Origin: Anoplolepis gracilipes
Lineage: Eukaryota > Arthropoda > Insecta > Hymenoptera > Formicidae
NCBI RefSeq assembly: GCF_047496725.1
Contig: NC_132970.1
Location: 2,853,001-2,917,000, forward strand
DNA length: 64,000 nt
Reading direction: 5' to 3'
Part shown: positions 25,901 through 39,600 of the stretch, piece after piece
How the letters are laid out: the number at the start of each line of letters is the position of its first letter
Position numbering within the stretch: the stretch's first letter is position 1
Notes under the pieces: generated by a model
What the model saw: only the letters and a program-made list of their open reading frames with translations
Databases searched by the model: none
What the model was told of the DNA's origin: nothing
Program-made: the position numbers and the translations under genes

Positions 25901-27955
25901 TTATACCTACATACTCATAATAAAATACATTACTCGTAGAATTAACTCCATCACCCTGTGTAAATGAGTTATATTAAGCAACTCACGATTTCTTCGTTTT
26001 CTCAAAACAATTGCGTTATATTTCTTGAACTAAATAATAATATAATAAAATTTCTGCTAACAATATAAACGTAATAATAACACGAAATACTCGCAAAGTA
26101 GCCCGGCAATGATAATGGGTATAAATTTCATCGTGGTTCTCTCAAGAACAATGAAAGATCCCGATGTGATTACGAGAGCTCAGTTGGCACTGGCTATTTG
26201 CGGACGGCGCAATTGCCGCACGGGAAAACACGCACAAAAAGAACAGCCAAGGTGGAAGAGGTGGGAACATTGGGATTTATTTGTATAGTGGCAGTTATGC
26301 TCTGCACACACCGTATTCCACGGTGCACGTTATTATGGCGAATTTTCTGGACCGCCGCCAACCGCTGGAAAAATATGCAAAGAACACGTTTCACCGTAAT
26401 CGGTGTGCTATCGCCCGGCTATTACGTGCCAACGTAGTCAGGAGTTGCATCCCATTGATTTCTTACGTCGGCCAGTGAGAAGATCGGTGGATACAGCTCG
26501 CCGAAGATGCGCTACTAAAACTCAAAAAGAAGATCGCAAACGGCAACGCTTATCTGCGAGAATGCTTCGTGAAATCGCGCATATAAACGTTGCATACGTT
26601 CGGCAAATTCGTGGGTTGGCGGCGGAAAGAGACCTCAACATTTGCATTTATCGGATCACGACAGCGGCGCGGCGCCTAGATTAAGATCCGTTCCGCGCGG
26701 CAGAGTGCAGATACAGTTTTTAACATCGACTTAGTCGAGATGGTTATGTTTGTCTGTTATCTGCTCAAACAGGTATCGCGAAATATAAGAAGGATCTATT
26801 AAAATAAATAATACTAATAAAATTGATTCTTGCCTAAGAAAAAAGTAATAAGTAATATATAACACGATATAATTATATATGTATGTATATATGTATACGT
26901 CATAATTACGTACGTCTAGACATTCTACATAAACGCCGTTTAGCTCGCTGATTATACAACGGAAATATAAATAGCGCTTACGCCAGTAAGAAAAGAATTA
27001 ATGCTGCATATCAGAAGCACTGAGAAAATGAAGGGCTCCGACCCTTTATTCTAGTGGCGTATTCATTTCTGGTGCTTTCACGCGCCGAGGCGTGGCATTG
27101 CTCTGTGGAGAACGAAGAGGTTCCGCGAAAGGTAGCGGTAATCACGGAAATGATCATAATTTTAACGATGAGACTCGCTGGCTCTCAAGGTTTCTATAGC
27201 AAGAACGGTCGTTTTGTAGACTAAAAAAAGAAAAAACCTACAAGAAAAGCGTTAAAGGGTGCAACCCAGAAGGAAGCAAAAAAAGAAAAGATAAAGAACA
27301 ATAAAATAGCGAGGGGAAGTAAAAGAACAAGAGAAGAGCAAAAAGACATTGGGGGCAACGAAAAACTAATTATATTAAGTGGCAGCTAATTACAGACTCC
27401 TATATTTAAAGTGACACACGTCACGAAATGAAGCCCCACGTGTAGCAAGGAACGAGATATTCACGTGTAGGTCGCCAGGCACGTATTAATTGCCAGAACT
27501 AGTTTAACGCTTTGAAAAGATTTCCTTTATTTTCTCTCTCGTAATTTCTCGTTTTAACGAGAAAATGTTTCCATCCGCCTGGAGCCGATATAACACGCTG
27601 CTCTCATCCTCTGAAAAGCACCTGCTTCACTTGGAAGTGGCCGAGCCTCGAGCAGAAAATTATTAGAAAAACTCGTTTAAAGGAATTTTAGTTCTGCCGA
27701 GAACATTGCACTGATATTGAGACACGAAAGAGTGAGCCGGGGACATGCAACTAATTGCGCTAAAAATATGATGATACTCGTGGTATGCTGGAGGAAGGAG
27801 AAGGCAATTAAATAGAACGGCAATGTATTAGAAACAATAACTTGCTATTAAATTACTTCATTCGGCGCACCAAAACGAGAGAGCTCTGTGCACGGTAGCA
27901 AAATTACGTTTCTCATTTCTTTTTCAAGCAAAAATTTCATCTATTGTTATAATTT
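22975..27955. other. Intergenic or intronic stretch with several CpG islands
   Basis: GC-richer islands at about 23160-23740, 24690-25080, 26160-26700 and 27000-27480 alternate with AT-rich DNA. Their short open frames show no known domain. They look more like regulatory DNA than exons. Confidence 0.45.
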
Positions 27956-27958
27956 CAG

Positions 27959-28220
27959 AGACGTAATATATTCCACCGTTATAAACGATCACGTACGATC
28001 ATTACCGACGAGAAGCTGTCACATGACTGGATATAACAAAGTTTGTTGTGAAGAATAACATCGTCATGTCGCCCGGGTACGATTCGGTAGCCAAACAAAA
28101 ATCGTTCTCGCAGCGCACATTTATCAAGATCAAAGATGCAAGGGACAAGATGAATTCCTTGGAGAGACCGTTGTCAGTTGTCGGTGGGCTGCGATATCTA
28201 TGGAAGACTAACGACTTTCG
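27959..28220 (+). CDS. Probable first coding exon of an unidentified gene
   Basis: A strong acceptor (ttgttataatttcag) ends at 27958 and a strong donor (CG|GTGAGT) starts at 28221. Inside, an in-frame stop at 28024 precedes ATG 28066, which therefore looks like the start. Coding runs 28066-28220, 51 codons plus two bases. It opens MSPGYDSVAKQKSFSQRTF, continues through KIKDARDKMNSLERPL and ends GGLRYLWKTNDF. The balanced, charged composition contrasts with the AT-rich noncoding flanks. I do not recognise the protein. A possible continuation begins at 32185. If further exons lie beyond 43 kb, the giant repeat gene would sit inside an intron. The opposite strand is also open here but has no such splice-site pair. 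Confidence 0.5.
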
Positions 28221-31200
28221 GTGAGTAACTGCCAACGTATTTCGTGTATGTATCGATTTGCGACGCGTTTTATTTGATACAATTCTTGCGAATGTCGTCG
28301 AAAATTCTGCGTGAAAATCGAGATTGACGTAATCAAGATGTCGATTAAATTAGAAGCTGGAAAATAATAGTTATCATCGATCGACACATAGTTTTTTGTA
28401 AAATAAAGGTATGATTTATTACTAAAGGCGTAAACCATTGCTTTCTTCTCGTTAGTCAAGAAATCTGTCAATAATTATGATTCGCACGCGATTCTTTACA
28501 CGACAAGCACGATCAATGCGTTGTAAAGCACAACGATATTCACGTATATTTCATGCGTTACTGCTCCTTGACTCGAAGCACGGAAGTCGTGTCCCATCTC
28601 GCATGTGCGCCCATGCTTTGTTGTTCTTATTCCGGCGGACGCTCGTTAGCTACTCAACACGCAACCTAATTTCTTCTCTTTCTCGGCTCACCGCTCACCG
28701 CTCACCGCTCCTGCATCCTTCGACCACTTTAATCTCTTTAGATACACGCACTTTATACGTATATATTTATTTTGCTTTACGAGATATTTATGCGTTAATA
28801 CTTTATAACAAAATCAAATCTTCGAATCTCTTCTCACAATCATAAATATTTTTTACGAAATCTGATTAGTTAGATTACATCTGATTAGCTACAAATTAGA
28901 TAGATTGATAGCATATATACGCATCGATCGAAAATCAAACATGATATCCCCTTTGCGTGAGTCATACTGAATCGTAATTTCCCCTCGAGGGCGAAAATAA
29001 CAGAGAATCGTGTATCACCCAGTAATTTCACGAGAGCGTAAAATCTTTTTATGATATTTTAATCCGACAGATTGGCGTCGCTTGGAGATTTGTCTCGCTT
29101 TTCTACTCGATTCCATCATGTTACTCCCCATCGGATGAGAGCCTCGGGGACCATGGTCCCACTCGCTCGCAACACACCGCTACTGTATCTATCTACTCGA
29201 GGGTTCCCGCGGTGCGCAATTGATGATGAAATATGCACACCGTAAAAGTGGCGTCCTTTACTGAGCTGGCTGAGCTACGCGACCTTCGTTACACCATGGC
29301 TTTAATTTTGTCGCAATTTAGAAGGGCTACGGCCGGAATTAATTACCCTCTCTCGTTCGTCCGGTATATTGGCCGCGCCTTGGATTGTACGCGCACTCAT
29401 TGTCAGTATCACGCTATATCTCAAGTCACATTCGTATTATTCAAGCGGATGAACCATCAAACAAAACAAAACGTTGTACACATAAAAGTAAAAATCTATT
29501 GAATTTTTTTTTTCGATCTTGCGTCAATCGTTTACATCAAATACACATGTCATGAATACTCAAGAAAGTTAATACATATACAAACTTTATTGGATCGTTC
29601 ATTTAAACAGTTTAAATCCACCTTTATATATCCAGATTGTTTTAAATTATTTGAATTTTTCATAATGCTGGTAATATTGTAAGAAATATCAAAATGCAAC
29701 AAGAAGAAAAAAAGCGTCAGTAGTTTGCTGCAGTTAATTAAGCACTGGTATCGCATATCGCAGAAATTAGCTCGATAAAACAAAGTTGAATTAAAAGAGA
29801 TGAATGTCGTGCTATTCAAATTTACTGTTTTATTCTATCTATATATATGGTACGATACGACTTAATCATTTATTAAACCAGTTCTGAATCTTTTTTCCAC
29901 AAAATATGCGGAATACATCTGTTGTACATTCAATGTAGTTTTCTCCGATAATTTTCACCATTCAAAAACAAGCATCTATAGAAGCACACAGATTTTATCA
30001 TATCTTCGTTAATGATCATTAAGGTAGAAAAATGAAAAAAGCGATTATATTGAATTATGCTTATGAATTGCGTTAACCCAGTCATTAGTGCTGTGTAAAT
30101 TGCAAATTGTAAACCTCTAACATAATGTATTTGAACGAGAATAGACATTTTTTCGCCCCAACATATAACGTATTAAAATCCATTTCGACGATTGTTCGAA
30201 GCGTTTGCACGAAGGAATTCCGAATCGCAATCGATAATTCGGAGCCAGCTGTAAAACGCGCAGTGGGAGCCGCGCTTCTCTTACGGAAGTATTGCACGCG
30301 TACGTTGCATTATGCGGATCCTCGGAATTGCGAGGAAGAGCTGTATCGTGCTTCTCCCAGTCCCCTTTCGCTTCTCTTCCACCATCTATGCGCCATCGTC
30401 AAGGATTCTCTCGGCATTTCGAGAGCGCCGAGAAGGGACCTCTCTCGCGGTCCCCAGGTCGTTCCGTTTATCTCGAGCACCGTCGTTTCGCGATGAATAA
30501 ACAGCAGTCGGGCTTCTTCGAAACAATTTAATCTACATAAGCTAACAGCTACCTGTCTCTCCTAGCATCGCCGGTGGGGAGATTCGAGCTACTCGGCGGA
30601 ACGTACCGGATGCAAGCAAAGCGGCGGCTTGTCTCTCGTTCGTCGCGCTCGTATACTCTCCTGAACGAGATCAGCGTTTGTCCCTCGCGAGTTAGCACGG
30701 ACCGGGAAATAGCGAGAAAGGGAACAACAGAACGGACGACGACGAGGGAAGGGTGCGGGAAAAAGATACTAGGATAGCACCTAAAACTAGGACTGCCGGT
30801 GCAGGAAAATGGAAGGAACAATGGACGAGAAGGGGAAGAGGGTGGGAGAGGTGGTCGGTCGATGGCTTCAAGAATCTACGGGGCCACAAATAAGAGATAA
30901 AGCTGGCCTGGCACCTCGTATCTACGATCTGGTCTCCGTATCACTCGTAGGTAGAGAGAAAGGGAAGTGAAGAGACGGAAATTCTCTTCTGCAGGAGAAT
31001 CCACCATAGATTGAATTATCGTCCCCGATCGATTCTGAATTTAGTTTTGCTGCTTCTTTGTGTCGTTGTTTCCTCGAATTGAAATAGACAACGCAGAGAT
31101 GGAAATTACGCAATTGACTCTAATAATTTATTATTAAAACCATGACGAGCACGTATTCGAGTGATTTTGAAAGACCCAGACTGGTGCGATGAATTGATTT

Positions 31201-32144
31201 GTGAGAATGTCGATGGAGATTTTCCGCTGATTTCTCAAGCTTGTTTATTTTTAGAAGGAAGGCGCTGGTTGGCCTACGATAAGCATGACGATTTCAAGAA
31301 AGTGAAAGACTTATCCTGCGGAGGTGAAAACTATCTTGCGTCAATATTGACGATATGTTGGCGCATTCGCTTTGTCAACTGGAGACCGAGAATTGCTTTT
31401 TCAACCGGCTCGTTTTCTGTTGTTACCTTCAAAAACATTGCACACCGTCAAAAGCACACTCGTAGAAACAAATATATCTCAATTTAATCTACAGAATACT
31501 TTTAAAGAATACGGCCAAGCTCACATAAATATTTCGCCTGATTTTGCCAAGTTAAAAATAACAATATTTCCTATTACGATTAAAGCTTACGTCGAGCTGA
31601 TTCTAAATACATCCCCGTCGCCAACAAAAACAAACACAAAAATCAGGTAAATAGCAAAATTTTTCACTAAAAACACATCTCTTTGACCGTGAATCATAAG
31701 ACCAAATCGATCAAAATCACGAAAAGTTCAAATTAAATCGATGTAATGTCATCTGACAAAATTAAAACTCGTTTTTCTCCAAAACGGTAAGAGGTTCCAC
31801 TTTGAGATTTATATATTTAAAATTAATTCGACATAAGCTTTAATCATATATAAGAAAAATAATTACTATTTTTTAACTTGGAGAAATGAGGCGAAACTTA
31901 GTCGCACTCTTTAATTAATTATTATTTGGATTCATTAACGACGGATTATAATTATACTTGGTGAATATTTTTTTTAAATACATATCAAAAAACGTATTGT
32001 ATATTTATTCTTCTCTTCCAAAGTAAATAAATAAACATTATAAAATCACGTAAACCATTTTTTGATAATTATAATAAGGTTATTCGAAATATGTATGTGA
32101 TAACATATCTCAGCAAATAACTACATTACGGCTGGTATTTATTT

Positions 32145-32182
32145 GAAAGAAAATGAGACGATTTCGTCTCTTTTCTTTTTTC
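32145..32182. repeat. Hairpin overlapping a splice acceptor
   Basis: gaaagaaaatgagacga is followed almost directly by tcgtctcttttcttttttc, giving a 16-17 bp stem. The right arm is the pyrimidine tract of the acceptor at 32184. Confidence 0.55.
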
Positions 32183-32184
32183 AG

Positions 32185-32332
32185 TCTTCGTGGTGGCATG
32201 GCGAATCAACGAGAGTCTTTAATTAGCGGACTATTTCGCTTTTATCTTATCGCAATGAGAGAAGATCGAATATATGTGCGTCCACGTGTAACTTTCTATC
32301 CGGATGTCACGTCGGAGGGTGGTGCACTTTGA
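32185..32332 (+). CDS. Possible second and terminal exon of the 28 kb gene
   Basis: An excellent pyrimidine-rich acceptor (ttttcttttttcag) ends at 32184. Joined to the donor at 28220, the reading phase fits: the first base completes the split codon to CGT. The frame is then open for 48 codons (for example ANQRESLISGLFRFYLIAMR) to TGA at 32330-32332. The joined product would be about 100 residues. An open run of this length can occur by chance, and other exons could intervene, so this is only a candidate. Confidence 0.22.
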
Positions 32333-32365
32333 CTTTAAATTACTCGGGAAAGAGGGACGCGAAAC

Positions 32366-32400
32366 AGAAGAAGAAGAAGAAGAAGAAGAAGAAGAAGAAG
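32366..32400. repeat. (GAA)n microsatellite
   Basis: About eleven GAA triplets. The poly-Glu and poly-Ser/Phe frames it creates are not genes. Confidence 0.95.
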
Positions 32401-35400
32401 GCAGAAAAGAATGTGATATCGAACGATACATGCAACCAAGCACTTACCTCAACATCCCTGGCGGATTTGCGAGAAGCACCATCCTGATAAAAATGCACGA
32501 TTGCTCGCGCGCTAACCCACAAAGTTACGACCGCCGGTACTCGTGCATATATTTCGCATTATCGAATTTTTTACCGGTTATGCAACGAACGACGTTAATT
32601 CGAATTTTCTCTAAGACACGCTAAATATTTCCCTGAAAAATACAACGTTATACATTACCCACCTCATTTCACGCTTCGGTCGTATTTCCGCACGTACGAC
32701 AGGCACGACCGACAACGATACGAACGAAGAAATAAAAAGTTTTCTCTGCGTCAAAGATAAACCTAAGTGAAGTGCGAGTAGAAAGTGATTCATTGCCGAA
32801 CGAGTTTTACAAGTGATACCTTTGATAAGACAGTTTAATCGAGTTAATACCCAATCTCAGCGAAATTAATCGCGTCGAAATCGATAAATGTCAGACAGAC
32901 TAAAGAAATATATATTCTACATATATGAATGAGACATATATACTGATCGTTTTGTTCCACCTTTTATAGGTATCGCCTCCCAGCGACGAGATAAACTTTT
33001 TCTTGTGAGTCAATATTTGCTAAATTGCCCGTTTCAGATATGTCAGCCCCACCTGTACGTTACTGCAAGGCACATGATTTCGATGAAATTGATAGTATGC
33101 AGCTGTATTTTCTTTTCTGTTTATATCACAGTACGTTCGACGGTTTTTATTCATGAATTGTATTCTGTGGCAAAGTATTGGTGATAGGAATTTTATAACA
33201 TTTTCCTGTTACGTTATCTTGGACAAGCCATTTCGTATCGAGACACACGTGTAAGTAATTTTATCTTTTATTTCTCTTACGCTTATATTGCTACTCTATA
33301 TCTGCATGTCGTTATTAATCATAATCGTTATTGAATTTACAACGGGAAAATATTCATTCGTGAAATGTGTTTTCAATTAAATACCACCTTTTTTGCAAAC
33401 CTATATTTATGTGTTGTGCATGTCATTCTATAATTAATTTTACCTTTTAATATACATGTAAAAATTATGTAAACATATGTAAAAAATTAAAATAATAATT
33501 ATATAATCTGATTAAATAGCAATAAAATTATAAAATTAGATAATAAAATTAAATATAATCTGCCTTTATATTCAGTGTCTCAACATTGGAATAAATTTTG
33601 TGCATAAAAATGCAATTTATTTCAAAAGTATTTTAAATTATCGACAGTTATTACCTCTTGTGGATCAACTTGACGAACAAATTTGGGTTAATAGCAGGCT
33701 CGGTGCGATAATATTCATTTAATGCAATTTAAGTAATTGCTGTCCCATTAAGACGACAATCTTGCAGTCTTTCTGCAAGCACGCGAGAAACTGTCTCGGT
33801 ACCGTAACATTGCACCAATTTTATCTCCCGATATTTCTCGTGGAAGCCACAAACAACTGCGCAATATATAAAAATACTCGGTTGTTTTTTTTATCCTCTG
33901 AATAATAGGACGAAAGACTCTTATATATACGTGATTATATACACCCGGAACAACAGTGATATGCAAATAGAATTTTAATTTGCGTGACAGATTATGCATA
34001 ACAAAGCGATACGGTAATAGGCTAAATTCCTAATTACTAGAGACGGTCATAATAAATTTGAAAATTCACAGTATTTTAGGTAACCGTTGGGCAATTAGAC
34101 TCGGCTAATGGACTCTAAACTGTCAGTTATGAGTTTCTAACTTCACGAATGCACGAGATGGTATCACGTATACTTTCTAGCGGATAATGATTCCTGTAGA
34201 TTTGCGCAATTCCAACAAATAATCGTTATCTCACAACATTGCAGATAACGTTAATAGCACATATATTATTCAACAAACATTTATCTTCAACGATAAAGAT
34301 TACGTATGTTTACAGAAACCGGTGTGTTGTGTATAACCAATTTAAAAAAAAACAATTCTCCTTCTATATGCTCTTGTTAGAAGAGATTAATAAGCAGACG
34401 AGTTTTTTCTACTTTTTAATAACTTTTACTGCTCATATTTTTGTTGTCGTTGCAACTGATACTTTACCATATTCCTCGCTGTATTCCGATATCAGTATCT
34501 ATAATGCCGCTAATTACTGACGCATTTAATTTCAGTAGTAATATATGCAAGTTAATATAAACAACATATGAGCAAACCAACAGACGTGTGTGTAGTGGAT
34601 CTCTATTACTTTGCCATACAGCTGTGTCAATTAATATATCTATCCTTCCGTATTGAGTTCACACGTAAAACTTTGCGGTGATCATGGTGGCAAATATGAC
34701 CCATCGCCAACGAATGAGCTCCTAATTCCTTCATAATTACTCTCTAAAGCTTCTACGTAAATATGCCATCATTTAACGGCGAATCCTTTCTGGATGCTGA
34801 AATAAATATGTGTATCTCATATCGTGAGCAAGCATTACTATTTATTTCATAATTTTACAAGCAACGACTACAAAGGAGAAGATACGACGTTAATATATCC
34901 AGCTGCATTAATATGCAACTAACATACTGTCATTTTCACCTGAAAATGATCAAGCAGATTAGTTAAACGTAGTCGCCAGTTTCAGACAATCTCTCGGTCA
35001 CAATGTTGCGGCAATCACGGTCATCGTCATTAAAGATATTGCGACATGAAACACTTTAACTCAAATTAGAATACCTTGGAGAAAAAGTACAATAGCACGA
35101 ATGTTAAATTGCATTTAATTATATATAATATGATTGACTTTACTGTTAAGCTTTTATGTATTTTGCACCTTTTTACTACATAAAAAACCATGTAAACATA
35201 TAACCAATTTAAAAATAAATAATAACATATCTTTTTTACATATAACTTTATATAATTAATGCAATTATGTTGTATGTCTTATAATTTCTAAAAAAATTTT
35301 TTAGATTTATATAGAAAAAATGAGATAAAAACTTTGAACAAAATAAATAAGGTTATAAAAAATAATAATTAGGATTTATTATTAGAACCCTATTATCTAT

Positions 35401-36100
35401 AATAGTATTTAATTTTCGAGTTAACTTAAAAATTAATTAGTTCTGCAGTTTAAAATATAATATAAAATTATAATATTTTCATAATATAGTATAACACAAA
35501 TTATAATTTTGCAGATTATTAACAACTAAATGCAGATAACAGTGCGTCAGTTTCACAAAAAATTAAGTTTCCTCTGAAACTGATACTGTGTTCGTTCCGA
35601 TATTTTTTCTCGTCTACATCTCTTTAAGGGGGTAAAAAAGAGGTTGCAGAATTCTCAAAAATGAGAATCGATTTATTGGTAAAATACACCAAGTAAAATA
35701 AGTGCCATGTGCACAATTCAAATTTCGCGAAAGAATTAATTTCTAAAGAAATTTTTTATTTAATGAAATGCATTAACATCCGCGCATGGCTCTCATTGCC
35801 AAGTTTAGAGTTACGTGATTACTGTGTACACAACATAAATATTTCTTTATCTTTATACCAGAACTAAATGAATATCAATTTTTCATGTTAAGATCAATAA
35901 ATGTCAATACCAAAACTAAATAAATGTCATTCAAGATTTTTAAATTAATCTATCTTTGCTCTCTTATACAAATGAGGACAAAAAAATATTGCAGCAAAAT
36001 TCCTTGAATCAGAAATCAATACATATATATATTACTCTAAATTTACAGAACCTAAATAATTATCATTACAATTATGACTACAAAATAAATATTATATATA

Positions 36101-36119
36101 AATGTATATATATATATGT

Positions 36120-36186
<67 letters not shown>

Positions 36187-36188
36187 TT
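36101..36188. repeat. (TA)n microsatellite upstream of the giant repeat gene
   Basis: Long TA/TG-interrupted tract about 380 bp before the TATA box at 36570. Confidence 0.9.
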
Positions 36189-36569
36189 GAAATATTAAAA
36201 TAATGTCATATATTTAATTAAAAACAGATAATAAATAAAGGTAATTTAATTTAAATGAGAATATACATGCCTGACAGGACAGTACGCAATAAAGAAACCA
36301 ATAACACACGTATATTTTCATATTTCTATATTTAACGGAAATAATTAATGTGTCAATGGATAAGTGTTGATCGTAAAAGAAGACTAAAACATATGAAATA
36401 AGTATTGATTTTGAGTTGTAGATTCGGCTGTAATAATAAGAGGTAAGCGAAGTAACATCTAGAATAAAACACTTGCAGTTGAAACGCATATGACGACGAA
36501 GCACGAGGAAATTCGTGTCCTGAGTCATATGCAATCAGAAATGTTTATTATTACAATTATTGTACGACG

Positions 36570-36623
36570 TATATAATCGTCGGATTTCCAGTATTCAGTA
36601 TCAGTTACCAAAGCTTCAACAAA
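36570..36623 (+). promoter_or_regulatory. Core promoter and short leader of the giant repeat-protein gene
   Basis: TATATAAT is at 36570-36577. Two TCAGT initiators follow, at 36595-36599 and 36601-36605. The second puts the initiator A 33 bp after the first T of the TATA box, the same spacing as in the 15.1 kb gene; the first gives 27 bp. Either predicts a leader of about 21-27 nt. Confidence 0.6.
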
Positions 36624-39600
36624 ATGAAGCTTGCTGTAGGCTTGATTATAACCTATTTGTCTTTAACATACGCATTTATAGATAACGATATAGCATCAGT
36701 CAATGCGCAAGCTAATGCCGAAGCAAATGCAGCAAGCAACGCGAAAAATGAATATACCGTTTACAGTGATACCAAAGCAGCCGCAAATGCTGTGAGTAGT
36801 GCAACAAGTAAAGGAAAACAAGATATTAATACATACAGTCAAGCAAACGCAATTGCACAAAGTAAAACAAGCGCAAGCGCATCAGATCTAAGTCATACAT
36901 ACGAAAGTGCACTTTCTAATACACAAGCAGCAACCAGTGCTAATGCTGCAAGTGCATCTCATAAAGAAAATACATTTGCTAATGCACAAGCAGCAGCCAA
37001 CGCAAATGCTGCAAGTGCATCCCATGGAGGAAATGCATTAACTGAAGCAAAAACAGCAGCTACTACTAATGCAATAAGCGCCGCTTATGAAAAAGGTAAA
37101 ACATCTGCCGAATCAAACGCACAAGCAGCAGCTAAAGCAAATGCTGCAAGTGCATCTCACGGAGGAAATACATTAACTAAAGCAGAAGCAGCAGCCACTG
37201 CTAATGCAATAAGCGCTGCCCATGGACAAGGTGAAACATATGCCAAATCAAATGCACAAGCAACAGCCAGAGCAAATGCTGCAAATGCATCTCATGAAGG
37301 AAATGCATTAACTAAAACAGAAGCAACAGCCACTGCTAATGCAATAAGCGCCGCCCATGGACAAGGTGAAACATATGCCGAATCAAATACACAAGCAGCA
37401 GCCAGAGCAAATGCTGCAACTGCACCTCACGGAGAAAATACATTTGCTAATGCACGAGCAGCAGCTAACGCTAATGCAATAAGCGCTGCCCATGGAAAAG
37501 ATGAGATATCTGCCGAATCAAAAGCACAAGCAGCAGCCAGAGCAAATGCTGCAAGTGCATCTCACGGAGGAAATACATTTGCTAATGCACGAGCAGTAGC
37601 TAACGCTAATGCAATAAGCGCCGCACGTGGAAATGATAAAACATCTGCAGAATCTAGTGCACGAGCAGCAGCCACTGCTGCAAGTACATCTCGTGGAGGA
37701 AATGCACCAGCTAACGCACGTGCAGGAGCTAACGCTAATGCAATAAGCGCCGCACGTGGAAATGATAAAACATCTGCAGAATCTAGTGCACAAGCAGCAG
37801 CCACTGCTGCAAGTACATCTCGTGTGGGAAATGCATTAGCTAACGCACAAGCAGCAGCTAATGCTGCAAGTACATCTCGTGGAGGAAATACACTAGCTAA
37901 CGCACGTGCAGATGCTATCGCCAATGCAATAAGTTCTGCGCGTGGAAAAGATGGACAATCTGCAGAATCTATCGCACGAGCAGCAGCCAACGCTGCAAGT
38001 ACATCTCGTGGAGGAAATGCACTAGCTAACGCACGTGCAGATGCTATCGCCAATGCAATAAGTTCTGCGCGTGGAAGAGGTGAACAATCTGCAGAATCTA
38101 TCGCACGAGCAGCAGCCAACGCTGCAAGTACATCTCGTGGAGGAAATGCTCTAACTAATTCACGAGCAGCAGCAACCGCTAGTGCAATAAGCTCCACACG
38201 TGAAAGAGGTGGACAATCTGCAGAATCTATCGCACGAGCAGCAGCCAACGCTGCAAGTACATCTCGTGGAGGAAATGCATTAGCTAACGCACAAACAGCT
38301 GCCAACACTGCAAGTACATCTCGTGGAGGAAATGCTCTAACTAATTCACGAGCAGCAGCAACCGCTAGTGCAATAAGCTCCGCACGTGAAAGAAGTGGAT
38401 CATCTGCAGAATCTATCGCACGAGCAGCAGCCAACGCTGCAAGTACATCTAGTGGAGGAAATGCACTAGCTAACGCACGTGCAGATGCTATCGCCAATGC
38501 AATAAGTTCTGCGCGTGGAAGAGGTGGACAATCTGCAGAATCTATCGCACGAGCAGCAGCCAACGCTGCAAGTACATCTCGTGGAGGAAATGCATTAGCT
38601 AACGCACAAACAGCTGCCAACACTGCAAGTACATCTCGTGGAGGAAATGCTCTAACTAATTCACGAGCAGCAGCAACCGCTAGTACAATAAGTTCCGCAC
38701 GTGAAAGAAGTGGATCATCTGCAGAATCTATCGCACGAGCAGCAGCCAACGCTGCAAGTACATCTAGTGGAGGAAATGCACTAGCTAACGCACGTGCAGA
38801 TGCTATCGCCAATGCAATAAGTTCTGCGCGTGGAAGAGATGGACAATCTGTTGAATCTATCGCACGAGCAGCAGCCAACGCTGCAAGTACATCTCGTGGA
38901 GGCAACGCACTAGCTAACGCACAAACAGCTGCCAACACTGCAAGTACATCTCGTGGAGGAAATGCTCTAACTAATTCACGAGCAGCAGCAACCGCTAGTG
39001 CAATAAGCTCCGCACGTGAAAGAAATGGATCATCTGCAAAATCTATCGCACAAGCAGCAGCAACCGCTGCAAGTACATCTCGTGGAGGAAATGCTCTAAC
39101 TAATTCACGAGCAGCAGCAATCGCTAGTGCAATAAGCTCCACACGTGAAAGAGGTGGACAATCTGCAGAATCTATCGCACGAGCAGCAGCCAACGCTGCA
39201 AGTACATCTCGTGGGGGAAATTTATCAGCTAATTCACGAGCAGCAGCAACCGCTAGTGCAATAAGCTCCGCACGTGAAAGAAGTGGATCATCTGCAGAAT
39301 CTATCGCACGAGCAGCAGCCAACGCTGCAAGTACATCTAGTGGAGGAAATGCACTAGCTAACGCACGTGCAGATGCTATCGCCAATGCAATAAGTTCTGC
39401 GCGTGGAAGAGGTGGACAATCTGCAGAATCTATCGCACGAGCAGCAGCCAACGCTGCAAGTACATCTCGTGGAGGAAATGCATTAGCTAACGCACAAACA
39501 GCTGCCAACACTGCAAGTACATCTCGTGGAGGAAATGCTCTAACTAATTCTCGAGCAGCAGCAACCGCTAGTGCAATAAGCTCCGCACGTGAAAGAAGTG

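Larger units (their letters stand above)
28225..36569. other. Long stretch, possibly intronic, with scattered CpG islands
   Basis: Islands occur at about 29090-29420, 30180-31000 and 32450-32720. A 108-codon + frame at 31161-31487 opens with ILKDPDWCDELICENVDGDF and has a weak internal donor near 31322. It could be an exon but has no good acceptor. The candidate exon at 32185 and its hairpin lie here. The last 2 kb before 36.57 kb are AT-rich. Confidence 0.4.

Noticed and set aside
32231..32624. Poly-Glu, poly-Ser and poly-Phe frames
   Set aside because: Product of the GAA microsatellite.
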